Shown in pieces: positions 45,949 through 55,010 of a stretch of 64,000 nt of DNA. Every line of letters begins with the position of its first letter. Within the stretch, counting starts at the first letter, position 1. The stretch is from Gordonia aichiensis NBRC 108223 (GTDB lineage Bacteria > Actinomycetota > Actinomycetes > Mycobacteriales > Mycobacteriaceae): positions 620,001 to 684,000 of the forward strand of contig NZ_BANR01000003.1 in the NCBI RefSeq assembly GCF_000332975.1, given 5' to 3'. The notes under the pieces were generated by a model, which saw only the letters and a program-made list of their open reading frames with translations, had not been told where the DNA came from and did no database searches. The position numbers and the translations under genes were made by a program.

Positions 45949-46988
45949 CCGAACAGGTACGACGAACCCAAGCTCGCCACAGGGCAACCGCTTCGAACAA
46001 CCGCGACCGCACCGCCATGTGGCCGGCCCCCGCCGATGCGATCGGTGAGGAACAGACATGGTCGAGTACGCACACGTGGGAACAGCCGGACTGGACCATC
46101 GACGAACTGGTGGCAGCCAAGCAGGGACGCACGGTGTCCGTCGTGCTTCCCGCTCTCAACGAGGAGGAGACCGTCGCGGATGTGATCGCGACGATCCGCC
46201 CCCTCGTCGGAACGCTGGTCGACGAACTCGTCGTGCTCGACTCCGGGTCGACCGACGCCACCGCTGAGCGCGCCACAGCCGCGGGAGCGCGTGTCATCAG
46301 CCGGGAAGAAGCCGTGCCGGAGCTCGAACCGGTGAAGGGCAAGGGGGAGGTGCTGTGGCGGTCGATCGCCGCAGTCAGTGGCGACCTCATCGCCTTCGTC
46401 GACTCCGACCTCATTGATCCCGATCCGATGTTCGTGCCCAAGATGCTCGGTCCGCTTCTCGTCAACCCGCAGATTCACCTGGTCAAGGGCTACTACCGCC
46501 GACCGCTGCGGACCGGGGACACCCAGGACGCCAATGGTGGCGGCCGGGTCACCGAACTCGTTGCACGTCCCCTGCTCGCGTCGCAGAAGCCGGAGTTGAC
46601 CGCAGTCCTCCAGCCGCTCGGGGGCGAGTACGCCGGCACCCGGGAGTTGCTCTCGGCCGTGCCGTTCGCACCCGGCTACGGCGTCGAGATCGGTCTGCTC
46701 ATCGACACCTACGACCGCTACGGTTTGCACGGGATCGGCCAGGTGAATCTGGGTGTGCGCACCCACCGCAACCGCCCGTTGATCGAGCTGGGGGTGATGA
46801 GCAGGCAGATCGTCGGCACCCTGATGCGACGCTGCGGCATCGAGGACTCAGGAGCCGGGCTCACACAGTTCACCGCGGAACCCGATGGCACCTTCACCCC
46901 GCACACCACCGACCTCTACCTCGAGGATCGTCCACCCATGAACTCCGTTCGCGGCAACGACGCGACGGCCGAGGAGATGGCCAGCTGA
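45945..46988 (+). CDS. gpgS: Glucosyl-3-phosphoglycerate synthase
   Basis: A 347-residue GT81-family glycosyltransferase that transfers glucose from NDP-glucose to 3-phosphoglycerate, the first step of methylglucose lipopolysaccharide synthesis. Motifs are SVVLPALNEEETV, VVLDSGSTDAT, the metal-binding FVDSDLIDPDP, and VKGYYRRP with TELVARPLL. It overlaps folP2 and lies in the Rv1207-Rv1208 order. The first 40 residues are poorly conserved and hydrophilic. Confidence 0.93.
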   Translation: MTEQVRRTQARHRATASNNRDRTAMWPAPADAIGEEQTWSSTHTWEQPDWTIDELVAAKQGRTVSVVLPALNEEETVADVIATIRPLVGTLVDELVVLDSGSTDATAERATAAGARVISREEAVPELEPVKGKGEVLWRSIAAVSGDLIAFVDSDLIDPDPMFVPKMLGPLLVNPQIHLVKGYYRRPLRTGDTQDANGGGRVTELVARPLLASQKPELTAVLQPLGGEYAGTRELLSAVPFAPGYGVEIGLLIDTYDRYGLHGIGQVNLGVRTHRNRPLIELGVMSRQIVGTLMRRCGIEDSGAGLTQFTAEPDGTFTPHTTDLYLEDRPPMNSVRGNDATAEEMAS

Positions 46989-47011
46989 CCTGAGGGTCAC
47001 CACGGCGGTCA

Positions 47012-47017
47012 TAGACT
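47012..47017 (+). promoter_or_regulatory. Leaderless -10 (TAGACT) of the DivIVA-domain gene
   Basis: Seven nt to the ATG at 47025. Confidence 0.5.
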
Positions 47018-47024
47018 GCTCTCC

Positions 47025-47396
47025 ATGCAGACGCTGTTGCTCTACCTGCTGATCATGGTGGTGGTCGTGGCCGCCGTGTTCGCTGTCGTGTGGTTCGCTT
47101 TCGGTCGGGGTGAACAATTGCCGCCGATCGACGACGAGACCACCCTGACCCGCCTGCCGGCCGCGGGCATCGCCGGAGACGACGTGCGGGCGCTCGTGTT
47201 CGCACAGACCGTGCGCGGTTACAAGCCGCGCGAGGTGGACTGGGCGCTGGAACGGCTCGCCGCCGAGATCGACGAGTTGCGCACGGTTGTGCTCACCCTG
47301 CAGGCGCGCGACGGGGCAGAACCCGTCCCGGCGGAGGGCAGGGTGGTTTACGACTCGACCGAATCCGACTTTCCTGCCGAGAATGGCCGCGACTAG
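47025..47396 (+). CDS. Membrane-anchored DivIVA-domain protein (Rv1209-like)
   Basis: A 123-residue protein with one N-terminal membrane helix (LLYLLIMVVVVAAVFAVVWF). A cytoplasmic segment with the DivIVA-type motif RGYKPREVDWALERLAAEID (residues about 64-84) and a short acidic tail follow. The motif is a pole/septum-targeting coiled-coil unit in larger DivIVA proteins; here it is a mini-version. Gene order agrees with Rv1209. A cell-division or polar-growth link is inferred. The rRNA and tagA gene present at this place in M. tuberculosis (Rv1210) is absent. Confidence 0.8.
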   Translation: MQTLLLYLLIMVVVVAAVFAVVWFAFGRGEQLPPIDDETTLTRLPAAGIAGDDVRALVFAQTVRGYKPREVDWALERLAAEIDELRTVVLTLQARDGAEPVPAEGRVVYDSTESDFPAENGRD

Positions 47397-47511
47397 GGGT
47401 TTCGATGTCCGTCGGTCGGCGCGATTCGGTGAACACGTATCATTGATGCGGCAGCCGTGTGCTGTCGTCGGATCCATCACGGCGAGGAGAACTCTGAAGG
47501 GAGTTGTGGAC

Positions 47512-47679
47512 ATGGCGGCGATGAAGCCACGTACTGGGGATGGCCCGCTGGAAGCAGCCAAGGAGGGGCGTGGGATCGTTGTCCGCATTCCTATCGAGGG
47601 TGGCGGTCGTCTTGTCGTCGAACTGACTGCGGACGAGGCAGCGGCTCTCGGCGAGGAACTGCGCGGAGTCGCCGGCTGA
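47512..47679 (+). CDS. DUF3117 protein (Rv1211-like)
   Basis: A 55-residue protein, MAAMKPRTGDGPLEAAKEGR and on, the near-invariant DUF3117 of actinobacteria. It is predicted to be a small beta-hairpin/helix unit with LVVELTADEAAALGEEL at its end. Function is unknown; strong conservation in Rv1211 orthologues suggests a core role. GAAGGGAG lies 8 nt upstream. The stop overlaps a CTG that appears to start the following methyltransferase gene. Confidence 0.9.
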   Translation: MAAMKPRTGDGPLEAAKEGRGIVVRIPIEGGGRLVVELTADEAAALGEELRGVAG

Positions 47680-48584
47680 ACCAGGAGGCCGGGCGATCGG
47701 ACAGCCGCTTCGCCGACCTCATCGACCTCCTCCGTTGCCCGGTCTGTGGTGACGGTCTGGCGGTCGACCATGGGGCTCGCCGTGTGCATTGTCCGCGTCG
47801 GCACTCGTTCGACATCGCCAAACAGGGGTATGTCTCGCTGCTCGACGGTCGGTCGGGAGCGCTGAGTTCAGACACCGCAGACATGGTCGCCGCGCGTCTG
47901 CGTGTTCACGACGCAGGTGTCCTCGATCCTGTTGTCATTGCGGTCGCCGCTGCGGCAGGCCACCCGACTGAGACGCGCTCAGTGCACAGCAGTGCACCGT
48001 CGATCATCGACCTCGGTTCGGGTCCGGGACACTACCTCGACGCCGCGCTCGGCGGCGTCGACGGTGCTCGCGGTGTAGGTCTCGATCTCTCCAAGTACTG
48101 CGCTCGTGCGCTGACCCGACGGGTTGCCCGAGCCGGCGCCATTGTCGCCGACGTCTGGCGAGATCTTCCGCTCGCCGACAATTCTGCCGACGTGGTGTTG
48201 TCGGTCTTCGCGCCGCGCAACGTCGATGAGACGGCCAGGATTCTGGCCCCGGGGGGCCGGTGGGTGATCGTCACACCGCAGCCGGATCATCTCGGCGAAC
48301 TGATCGAGCCGATGGCGATGTTGTCGGTGGCTGCCGACAAGACCGACGCGGTCTCCACCGCGGTCGCGCGACGCTTCGACATCATCGAGCACACGCCGAT
48401 CCGCGAATCCCGTCGTGTGTCGGCCTCGACGATTGCCGACCTCGTCGCCATGGGCCCCACCGCGTTCCATCGCAGCCCGGATGAGATCGAGCGCGCGGCA
48501 CAGGCGTTCGCACCGGGCTCCGCAACGGTCCCGGTGACGGTCGCTGTGACCGTCACCGTCTGTCAGGCGAGCGTCGACCGGTAG
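47676..48584 (+). CDS. rRNA guanine-N1 methyltransferase family protein (RlmA-like), apparent CTG start
   Basis: A SAM-dependent methyltransferase of about 302 residues. An N-terminal zinc finger (C21-P-V-C24, C39, H43) and FDIAKQGYVSLL match RlmA/TlrB-type 23S rRNA G745/G748 enzymes. The SAM-binding IIDLGSGPGHYLD follows, then FAPRN, the catalytic-loop motif of the group. No ATG, GTG or TTG lies in this frame between 47457 and the zinc finger, so translation probably starts at CTG 47676, overlapping the DUF3117 stop as CTGA with GGAG 7 nt upstream. The 3' end overlaps glgM by 22 bp. Confidence 0.82.
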   Translation: MNQEAGRSDSRFADLIDLLRCPVCGDGLAVDHGARRVHCPRRHSFDIAKQGYVSLLDGRSGALSSDTADMVAARLRVHDAGVLDPVVIAVAAAAGHPTETRSVHSSAPSIIDLGSGPGHYLDAALGGVDGARGVGLDLSKYCARALTRRVARAGAIVADVWRDLPLADNSADVVLSVFAPRNVDETARILAPGGRWVIVTPQPDHLGELIEPMAMLSVAADKTDAVSTAVARRFDIIEHTPIRESRRVSASTIADLVAMGPTAFHRSPDEIERAAQAFAPGSATVPVTVAVTVTVCQASVDR

Positions 48585-49729
48585 ACGTCGAGCGTCTGTT
48601 CGGCGATGGTCTCCCAGGAGAACTCGGATTCGGCGCGTTCGCGTCCGGCCAACCCCATCGCGGTGGCGGTCGCCGGATCCCCGACGACGTCGTTCACCGC
48701 TTCTGCGAGTCCGTGCTCGAAACCCGCAGCGTCGGTGGGTTCGTAGGGCACAAGTCGTCCGGTGACGTTGTCGCGCACCACCTCGGGAATGCCCCCGACT
48801 GCCGACGCGACCACGGCGGTCTGGCACGCCATGGCCTCGAGGTTCACGATGCCGAGTGGCTCGTAGACCGACGGACACACGAAAACATCGGCAGCGGTGA
48901 GGATCTCGCGGATTCGGGGAAGCGGGAGCATCTCGCGGACCCAGTGCACGCCGTTGCGCGCAGCAGACAACTCGGCGACGGCGGTCTCGGTCTGGGCGGC
49001 GATCTCGGGTGTGTCGGGCGCGCCGGCACACAGGACGAGTTGGATTGCGGGATCGAAGGCGTGTGCGGCAGCGATGAGATGCCCGACGCCCTTCTGGTGC
49101 GTGATGCGACCGACGAACGCGACCACGGGCCGCGAGGGGTCGACGCCCAGACGAACCAGCGTCGACTCGCCGTTGTACGGGTCGTCGACAGGATGCCAGA
49201 CGGTGGTGTCTATTCCGTTGCGCACGACGTGAACCCGCTCCGGGTTCACTCGCGGATACGCGTTGACCACGTCGGCGCGCATTCCCGAGCTGACCGCGAT
49301 GACGGCGTCGGCATACTCGACGGCGTTGCGTTCCGACCAGCTCGAGACCTGGTATCCGCCACCGAGTTGTTCGGCCTTCCATGGGCGTAGCGGCTCGAGC
49401 GAGTGGGCGGTCAAGATGTGTGGAATCCCGTACAACTGCGCGGCGAGATGCCCCGCGGTGCCGGTGTACCAGGTGTGCGAGTGCGCGATGTCGGCGTCAG
49501 CCGCTCCGCGCGTCATACGCAGATCGGTGGACAGCATCGACAACGCCGGATTGGCGTCGGCCAGCGCAGGGTCGGGGGAGTAGACGAAGGCATCGTCGCG
49601 CGGTACGCCCATGCAGTGGACGTCGACGGTGACGAGACGGCGCAGATGCCGGACCAGTTCGGTGACGTGAACCCCCGCGCCGCCGTAGACCTCGGGTGGA
49701 TACTCCCGTGTCATCATCGCCACCCTCAT
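48563..49729 (-). CDS. glgM: Alpha-maltose-1-phosphate synthase / GT4 glycosyltransferase
   Basis: A 388-residue GT4 glycosyltransferase orthologous by position to Rv1212c (GlgM, once called GlgA). It uses ADP-glucose and glucose-1-phosphate to form maltose-1-phosphate for alpha-glucan and capsule. Motifs are REYPPEVYGGAGVHVTEL, AHSHTWYTG, FVGRITHQKGVGHLI and the E-x7-E stretch YEPLGIVNLEAMAC. It is divergent from glgC, which makes ADP-glucose. TAGCGT 8 nt before the ATG suggests a leaderless mRNA. Confidence 0.93.
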   Translation of the reverse strand: MRVAMMTREYPPEVYGGAGVHVTELVRHLRRLVTVDVHCMGVPRDDAFVYSPDPALADANPALSMLSTDLRMTRGAADADIAHSHTWYTGTAGHLAAQLYGIPHILTAHSLEPLRPWKAEQLGGGYQVSSWSERNAVEYADAVIAVSSGMRADVVNAYPRVNPERVHVVRNGIDTTVWHPVDDPYNGESTLVRLGVDPSRPVVAFVGRITHQKGVGHLIAAAHAFDPAIQLVLCAGAPDTPEIAAQTETAVAELSAARNGVHWVREMLPLPRIREILTAADVFVCPSVYEPLGIVNLEAMACQTAVVASAVGGIPEVVRDNVTGRLVPYEPTDAAGFEHGLAEAVNDVVGDPATATAMGLAGRERAESEFSWETIAEQTLDVYRSTLA

Positions 49730-49737
49730 GGTTCACG

Positions 49738-49743
49738 ACGCTA
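49738..49743 (-). promoter_or_regulatory. Leaderless -10 (TAGCGT) of glgM
   Basis: Eight nt to the ATG of glgM. Confidence 0.45.
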
Positions 49744-49839
49744 GCGCCATGAGTCGGACTTCGCCATACACAGCCGTGCACACCGGCACTCGGCGAAGAC
49801 GGACCCGCGATTCGTATGGCCCTGCTGGTGGTTGACGGT

Positions 49840-49845
49840 TAAGTT
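49840..49845 (+). promoter_or_regulatory. Leaderless -10 (TAAGTT) of glgC
   Basis: Seven nt to the GTG at 49853. It supports that start over a TTG seven codons earlier. Confidence 0.5.
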
Positions 49846-49852
49846 GGGGAGT

Positions 49853-51067
49853 GTGAGATCGCAGCCGCACGTTCTCGGAATCGTCCTCGCCGGTGGCGAG
49901 GGAAAACGCCTGTACCCGTTGACCAAGGACCGCGCCAAACCGGCCGTTCCGTTCGGTGGCGCCTACCGGCTGATCGACTTCGTGCTGTCGAATCTGGTCA
50001 ACGCGGGTTACGAGCGCATCTGCGTGCTCACCCAGTACAAATCCCATTCGCTCGACCGTCACATCTCGCAAACCTGGTGGACATCGGGATTCCACGGGGA
50101 GTACATCACGCCCGTTCCGGCGCAGCAGCGCCTCGGTCCGAGGTGGTACACGGGCAGCGCCGACGCGATCTACCAATCCCTGAACCTCATCTTCGACGAA
50201 CAGCCCGAGTACATCGTGGTGTTCGGCGCCGATCACGTGTACCGGATGGATCCGTCGCAGATGGTCGAGGCACATATCGCCGCTGGTGCAGAGGTGACAG
50301 TGGCCGGCATCCGCGTGCCGCGCGCAGATGCCTCGGCTTTCGGCGTCATCGATGCCGACGACTCGGGCAATATCACGCGCTTCCTCGAGAAGCCGAGCAA
50401 TCCGCCTGGGACGCCGGACGATCCGGACGTGACGTTCGCATCGATGGGAAACTATGTGTTCACCACCGACGCCCTCGTCGAGGCGATCATCAAGGACGCC
50501 GCCGACGCCGACTCCGACCACGACATGGGCGGCGACATCATCCCGAGTTTCGTCGACCGCAAGACCGCCTACGTCTACGATTTCAAGGACAACGAGGTTC
50601 CGGGTGCCACTGAGCGTGACAAGGGGTACTGGCGCGATGTCGGTACCCTCGACGCGTTCTACGACGCGCATATGGATCTCGTGTCGGTGCATCCGGTCTT
50701 CAACCTCTACAACCGCAACTGGCCGATACGCGCCGAGTCGCTCAATGTGCCACCCGCCAAGTTCGTGCAGGGGGGTTCGGCGCAGGATTCCGTGGTGGGC
50801 GGCGGCAGCATCATCTCCGGTGGGACGGTGTCGCAGTCGGTGATCTCGGCGAACGTGCACATCGAAGACGGGGCGATCGTGGAGGGCAGTGTGCTGATGC
50901 CCGGTGTGCGGATCGGCAAGGGCGCTGTGGTGCGGCACGCGATTCTCGACAAGAACGTCGTCGTCTCCGACGGCGAGCAGGTCGGCGTCGACCTCGCTGC
51001 AGACCGCGACCGGTTCGCCGTCAGCACCGGCGAGGTGGTCACCGTCGGCAAGGGTATTCGCATCTGA
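49853..51067 (+). CDS. glgC: Glucose-1-phosphate adenylyltransferase
   Basis: A 404-residue ADP-glucose pyrophosphorylase. The nucleotide-binding [25 protein letters not shown] is near the N-terminus (in pieces), then [23 protein letters not shown] and [10 protein letters not shown]. The C-terminal beta-helix has [20 protein letters not shown] repeats and [10 protein letters not shown]. It provides ADP-glucose for GlgM opposite. The length is normal. It is the last gene of the Rv1165-Rv1213-like block. Confidence 0.95.
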   Translation: MRSQPHVLGIVLAGGEGKRLYPLTKDRAKPAVPFGGAYRLIDFVLSNLVNAGYERICVLTQYKSHSLDRHISQTWWTSGFHGEYITPVPAQQRLGPRWYTGSADAIYQSLNLIFDEQPEYIVVFGADHVYRMDPSQMVEAHIAAGAEVTVAGIRVPRADASAFGVIDADDSGNITRFLEKPSNPPGTPDDPDVTFASMGNYVFTTDALVEAIIKDAADADSDHDMGGDIIPSFVDRKTAYVYDFKDNEVPGATERDKGYWRDVGTLDAFYDAHMDLVSVHPVFNLYNRNWPIRAESLNVPPAKFVQGGSAQDSVVGGGSIISGGTVSQSVISANVHIEDGAIVEGSVLMPGVRIGKGAVVRHAILDKNVVVSDGEQVGVDLAADRDRFAVSTGEVVTVGKGIRI

Positions 51068-51079
51068 CCCGAGACCCGG

Positions 51080-51115
51080 GTCCTACCCGGCACCCGAGTC
51101 CTACCCGGCACCCGA
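51080..51115. repeat. Two 18-bp tandem repeats downstream of glgC
   Basis: GTCCTACCCGGCACCCGA occurs twice head to tail, with a further partial copy, between two convergent genes. It lies at the join of two blocks that are far apart in M. tuberculosis. Confidence 0.85.
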
Positions 51116-51128
51116 GTCGCGGGTACTG

Positions 51129-51707
51129 TCAGCTCGGCGATCCGGGGGAGACCTGCGTCAACGCGGCGGCGACCAGCGTGGCGATCTCGGTGCCGTCGTC
51201 GGCAGGTAAATCGTCCACGGGCCACCACCGTAGGTCGTCGGATTCCGAGCTGATGTCGAACCGGGGGAGCTCGCCACCCGGCTGCGCGGGCGCGACGGCG
51301 GCGAAGCGGACGTCGAGATGTCGGGTCGGCACACCGAGCGAGCATGTGATGGGGTGGGTATGGAGTTGGGCCAGCGCGCCCAGCCGCAGCTCGTCGATTC
51401 CCGATTCCTCGCGCGCCTCACGCAGTGCGGCGTCGGCGATCGACTCGTCGGACTCCTCGCAGTGTCCACCGAGCTGAATCCATTTGCCCACCCGCGGGTG
51501 CAGCGTGAGCAGCACGTGAGTGTGCTCGGCGTCGAAGACGATCGTCGACGCGGTCAGATGCCCCGCGACGTTGCGTCGGAGACACGCATCAGGCTGGGCG
51601 TCGAGGAATGCGAGATAGGTGTGGCGCAGCGAATCCTGTTCCGGCCCGGCGGCATTCCAGGAACCGAGGAGTTCGACGGCCGAGGAGTGCACCGACTGCG
51701 AGCTCAT
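51129..51707 (-). CDS. Nudix hydrolase, third gene of the fbiAB operon
   Basis: A 192-residue Nudix protein. The box is [23 protein letters not shown], preceded by KWIQLGG. The core E-x7-REx2EE is intact, but its first glycine position is His. A long N-terminal region (residues 1-60) precedes the fold. The ATG overlaps the fbiB stop (ATGA), so it is co-translated with F420 biosynthesis genes. It might remove a nucleotide or sugar by-product of F420 or guanylyl chemistry; this is inference. The extra start five codons upstream is unlikely. Confidence 0.82.
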   Translation of the reverse strand: MSSQSVHSSAVELLGSWNAAGPEQDSLRHTYLAFLDAQPDACLRRNVAGHLTASTIVFDAEHTHVLLTLHPRVGKWIQLGGHCEESDESIADAALREAREESGIDELRLGALAQLHTHPITCSLGVPTRHLDVRFAAVAPAQPGGELPRFDISSESDDLRWWPVDDLPADDGTEIATLVAAALTQVSPGSPS

Positions 51708-53083
51708 CGTTCTATCACCCATTCTTCTGTCGGTGCAGGGTCACGCACTGTCTGCGGTTGCGCGGGATGCCCGATCGCGATGGCGCCCAACGGTTCTGAC
51801 AACGGGTCGAGGTCCAGTTCGCGGCACACGACGTCGGGTGCGAAGATTGTCGATCCGACCCAGCAACTACCGAGTCCACGCGCCGACAGCGCGATGAGCA
51901 GGCTCGCGACCGCGCCGCCTGCCGCCACGGTGAACATTGTGTGTTCTGCGGTGTTCCGACGTTCATCGGGGTAGGTGTGTCTGCCGTCGCCGGTGAGGAT
52001 CGGGATCACCAGCTCCGGTGCGTCGTAGAGAATCCGGCCACGACGCACTCGCTTGGCGATCGACTCCGGCGACTTCTCGTCCGAGGCGAGATCGGCCCGC
52101 CAGGCCTGTCCCATCGCATCGAGCAGGCGACGCCGCCGCTCGGGTGAGCGCACCCAGACGAAGCGGACCGGATGGGTGTGGTGAGGTGCAGGCGCGGTCA
52201 ACGCGTCGGCGAGAGCGCCTCGGAGATCTTCTGGGGCAACCGATTCCGTCGAGAACTCCCGGATCGAACGTCTGGTGCGGACCGCCTCGAGCCTGCCCTG
52301 GGCGATCGCTTCGGCTGTGCCGAGTCGAAACAGGTCCTCGTCGGCGGGGCGGACGAGTTGCGCGGCAGACGAGCCGTCGTCGTGCACCCGTAGCCCCCGG
52401 ACCACCGCCACCGGAACACCGCCCAGCTTCCCCTTCACCAGGTCTGCGGCAGAGGCGATCTCGTCGGCAACGGCGATGTCGGTCACGACCAGCGGGTTGC
52501 CGTACGAGTCCTCGCCGCCCTCGTAGGGATGGGTCACCGCGATTCCGGACGCGCCGATGGCGACGTCGGTCTGGCCCGTTCGCCATGCGCGCCCCATCGT
52601 GTCGGTGACAATGACCGCGACCTGTCGGCCCGTGAGGCGGGCGAGTTGCGCTCGCAACTGCTGCGCGCTCCCGTCCGGGTCCTCCGGGAGCAGTGCGATC
52701 TGGTCAATTGGCACATTGGAGCCGTCGACGCCTGCGGCCGCCTGCACGAGACCCAGCTTGTTCTCGGTGATGAGTGTGCGGTTCTTGCGGGCGAGCACAC
52801 GTACCGACTCGCTGTCGACGAGCTTGCGTCGCAGGGCATCACGTTCGTCGGGATCGGTGGGGGCAGGGATCATCCGGCCCTCGGTCTTCGAGAAGACCTT
52901 GCTGGTGACGACGAGGACATCGCCGTCGCGCAACCACGGGGCGCAGCGCGTGATCTCCGAGGCGAGGTCGATCGTGGTGTCGAACTCGGGCAGACCGGCG
53001 ACCGGCATGATCTCCAGTGCCGCAGGCGCGCCGTGATCGCTACGCTGTCGCTCGGTGTCGGCAGCGGGGTTCTCCAGCGTCAT
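51704..53083 (-). CDS. fbiB: Coenzyme F420 gamma-glutamyl ligase / dehydro-F420 reductase
   Basis: A 459-residue bifunctional FbiB. The N-terminal half is the CofE-type ligase adding glutamates to F420-0 ([51 protein letters not shown]). The C-terminal half is an FMN nitroreductase-fold domain ([35 protein letters not shown]), which reduces dehydro-F420-0. Both halves are complete. Its start overlaps the fbiA stop (TAATG) and its stop overlaps the Nudix gene. Confidence 0.95.
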   Translation of the reverse strand: MTLENPAADTERQRSDHGAPAALEIMPVAGLPEFDTTIDLASEITRCAPWLRDGDVLVVTSKVFSKTEGRMIPAPTDPDERDALRRKLVDSESVRVLARKNRTLITENKLGLVQAAAGVDGSNVPIDQIALLPEDPDGSAQQLRAQLARLTGRQVAVIVTDTMGRAWRTGQTDVAIGASGIAVTHPYEGGEDSYGNPLVVTDIAVADEIASAADLVKGKLGGVPVAVVRGLRVHDDGSSAAQLVRPADEDLFRLGTAEAIAQGRLEAVRTRRSIREFSTESVAPEDLRGALADALTAPAPHHTHPVRFVWVRSPERRRRLLDAMGQAWRADLASDEKSPESIAKRVRRGRILYDAPELVIPILTGDGRHTYPDERRNTAEHTMFTVAAGGAVASLLIALSARGLGSCWVGSTIFAPDVVCRELDLDPLSEPLGAIAIGHPAQPQTVRDPAPTEEWVIER

Positions 53084-54126
53084 TACGCGTCACCGGCCGA
53101 GTGCTCGTAGGCGATTCTCGGAGTGTCGACGCCGACGAGGGCGCAGGCATCCCGCACCATCGCCGCGGTGGTCTGCGGATCGGTCATCAGCAGCGGTGCC
53201 GAACCGATCGCGATGCCCTCGACGTGTGCGGAGTCGCCGTCGGCGATCAGCCAGCCGTCGAGGATGCCGTTGCCGCTGCGGGCGCCGTAGTGTGCGGCGA
53301 TCGCCTCCGCGGACGACTCGACCCCGATCACCGACAGGCACTCGTCCGCCATGCCCCGCAGCGGGCGATTGTCTATCACAGGGGAGATACCCACCACCGG
53401 AGCGGCCGTGGTGCGCAGTGCGCTCCGGACGCCGGGGACACTGACGATCGCCCCGATGCTGACAACCGGATTACTCGGCGCGAGCAGGACCACGTCGGCC
53501 TCCGCGATGGCCTCGGCGACGCCGGGTGCCGGAGCCGTGTCGTCCGAGCCGACCTGCGCGAACCCGAAGGTCGGGATCTGTGCGCGATGCCGTACCCACC
53601 ACTCCTGGAAGTGAATCGCGACGCGTTCGCCGTCGCGCCCGTCGGGTGCGGCGACGACGACGTGTGTTTCGTGGCGTTCGTCGGTTGCGGGCAGGAGTCG
53701 CACACCGGGCTGCCATCGCCTGCACAGCGCGGCGGTGACGTCCGACAGGCGGTATCCCGCGTCGAGCATCTGTGTGCGGATCAGATGGGTGGCGAGGTCA
53801 CGATCACCGAGACCGAACCAATCCGGGTCGGCGCCGTATGCGGCCAGTTCCTCCTTGGCGTGCCACGATTCGTCGGCCCGGCCCCAACTGCGTTCGGGGT
53901 CGATGCCGCCGCCGAGCGTGTACATGCAGGTGTCGAGATCCGGGCAGATGCGCACGCCGTGCATCCACGCGTCGTCGCCGACGTTGACCACCGCGGTGAT
54001 CTCGTGCTCGCCACTCGGCTCGGTTCCGCTCACGGCAGGTGGAAACGGCGTCGGACCGAGCAGTGCGCGGACCCCGGACAAAAAGCGTGCGCCGCCGACA
54101 CCGCCGACGAGTACGGTCACCTTCAC
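53083..54126 (-). CDS. fbiA: Phosphoenolpyruvyl/2-phospho-L-lactate transferase FbiA
   Basis: A 347-residue CofD/FbiA protein. It joins the activated phospho-three-carbon unit to FO, giving dehydro-F420-0 (or F420-0). Diagnostic motifs are [62 protein letters not shown] and [15 protein letters not shown]. The GTG start is supported by TAGAGT 8 nt upstream. It is divergent from whiB2, as in M. tuberculosis, and leads the fbiA-fbiB-Nudix operon. Confidence 0.95.
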   Translation of the reverse strand: MKVTVLVGGVGGARFLSGVRALLGPTPFPPAVSGTEPSGEHEITAVVNVGDDAWMHGVRICPDLDTCMYTLGGGIDPERSWGRADESWHAKEELAAYGADPDWFGLGDRDLATHLIRTQMLDAGYRLSDVTAALCRRWQPGVRLLPATDERHETHVVVAAPDGRDGERVAIHFQEWWVRHRAQIPTFGFAQVGSDDTAPAPGVAEAIAEADVVLLAPSNPVVSIGAIVSVPGVRSALRTTAAPVVGISPVIDNRPLRGMADECLSVIGVESSAEAIAAHYGARSGNGILDGWLIADGDSAHVEGIAIGSAPLLMTDPQTTAAMVRDACALVGVDTPRIAYEHSAGDA

Positions 54127-54543
54127 AACGACCCACTCTAGTGAGTGTCGATCGAGTCGATATCATGGACCACGACGCTCTGCCCGTCTTTCGCATCCGA
54201 TGTGACATTGATGTGTCCATGCAACACAACTCGTGTCCTGCGAGGACTTGTCGTCGGTCGATGGTATTAAGGAATATTTTCATTCAACTTGACCGGACAG
54301 GTCTCTGGCGTGTCTAATCACATCAGTGTCATTTCTGGTTCGAGATCGAGAATCGGTGCATCGCAACGAAGTTCGATCACCTGTTCGAATTCGGGAAGGT
54401 TGGTCCGACACCGTGGTGGTGCCAGATTGCGCCAGACACTTGGTGAAGATCGAGAATGTACGGGTATGAGTGGTGGTGTGGCACCGATGCCGCGCTGCCG
54501 TGACGACAGAGAACAACGACTTCCCAAACAGGAGGCGCCGACG
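54127..54543. other. Intergenic region fbiA / whiB2
   Basis: A 417-bp region holding the fbiA -10 at one end and the whiB2 promoter and 5' leader at the other. A conspicuous AT-rich patch lies at 54263-54290 (TATTAAGGAATATTTTC and on), a probable promoter or regulator site. Reading frames through the leader could extend whiB2 but lack support. Confidence 0.55.
54135..54140 (-). promoter_or_regulatory. Leaderless -10 (TAGAGT) of fbiA
   Basis: Eight nt to the GTG of fbiA. Confidence 0.45.
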
Positions 54544-54978
54544 ATGGCATTCGACAACGCGATCGGCAATCCCCTTGAGCCACGCGGACATTCCGAGATC
54601 GCGTCCCCGTCGGTCGAGGACCCGAATTACACAACCCTTGGGCCCGTTGATGATTCGATGATCGGGACGCCTGATGTGGCCTCCGATGTCGACGAGGCCG
54701 CGCAGCGGCGTCATCTCTCGTTGGTGCCCGACGATTTCGAGGGCCTGTTCGACGCGATCGAGGATCAGTGGCAGGACCGCGCCCTCTGTGCGCAGACCGA
54801 CCCGGAGGCCTTCTTCCCGGAAAAAGGTGGCTCCACCCGTGAGGCCAAGCGCATCTGCCAGGGGTGCGAGGTGAAGGCCGAGTGCCTTGAGTACGCCTTG
54901 CACAACGACGAGCGTTTCGGCATCTGGGGCGGACTCTCCGAGCGCGAGCGTCGTCGCCTCAAGCGCGGCATCGTCTGA
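54544..54978 (+). CDS. whiB2: WhiB-family transcriptional regulator WhiB2
   Basis: A 144-residue Wbl protein with the four cluster cysteines C82, C105, C108 and C114 (CQGC spacing). The G-[IV]-W-G-G turn (GIWGGLSERERRRLKRG) and a basic tail follow. WhiB2/WhmD is an iron-sulfur regulator needed for septation in mycobacteria; it acts with SigA. The first 60 residues are an acidic, poorly conserved extension. AGGAGG lies 8 nt before the chosen ATG; the frame stays open further upstream. The position opposite fbiA matches Rv3260c. Confidence 0.92.
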   Translation: MAFDNAIGNPLEPRGHSEIASPSVEDPNYTTLGPVDDSMIGTPDVASDVDEAAQRRHLSLVPDDFEGLFDAIEDQWQDRALCAQTDPEAFFPEKGGSTREAKRICQGCEVKAECLEYALHNDERFGIWGGLSERERRRLKRGIV

Positions 54979-55010
54979 ACGGCGGCGCGCTGCCGCCCGG
55001 TCGACTCCAT

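Noticed and set aside
49733-50938. Long minus-strand frame antisense to glgC
   Set aside because: Shadow of glgC; His/Arg-rich with no recognisable motif.
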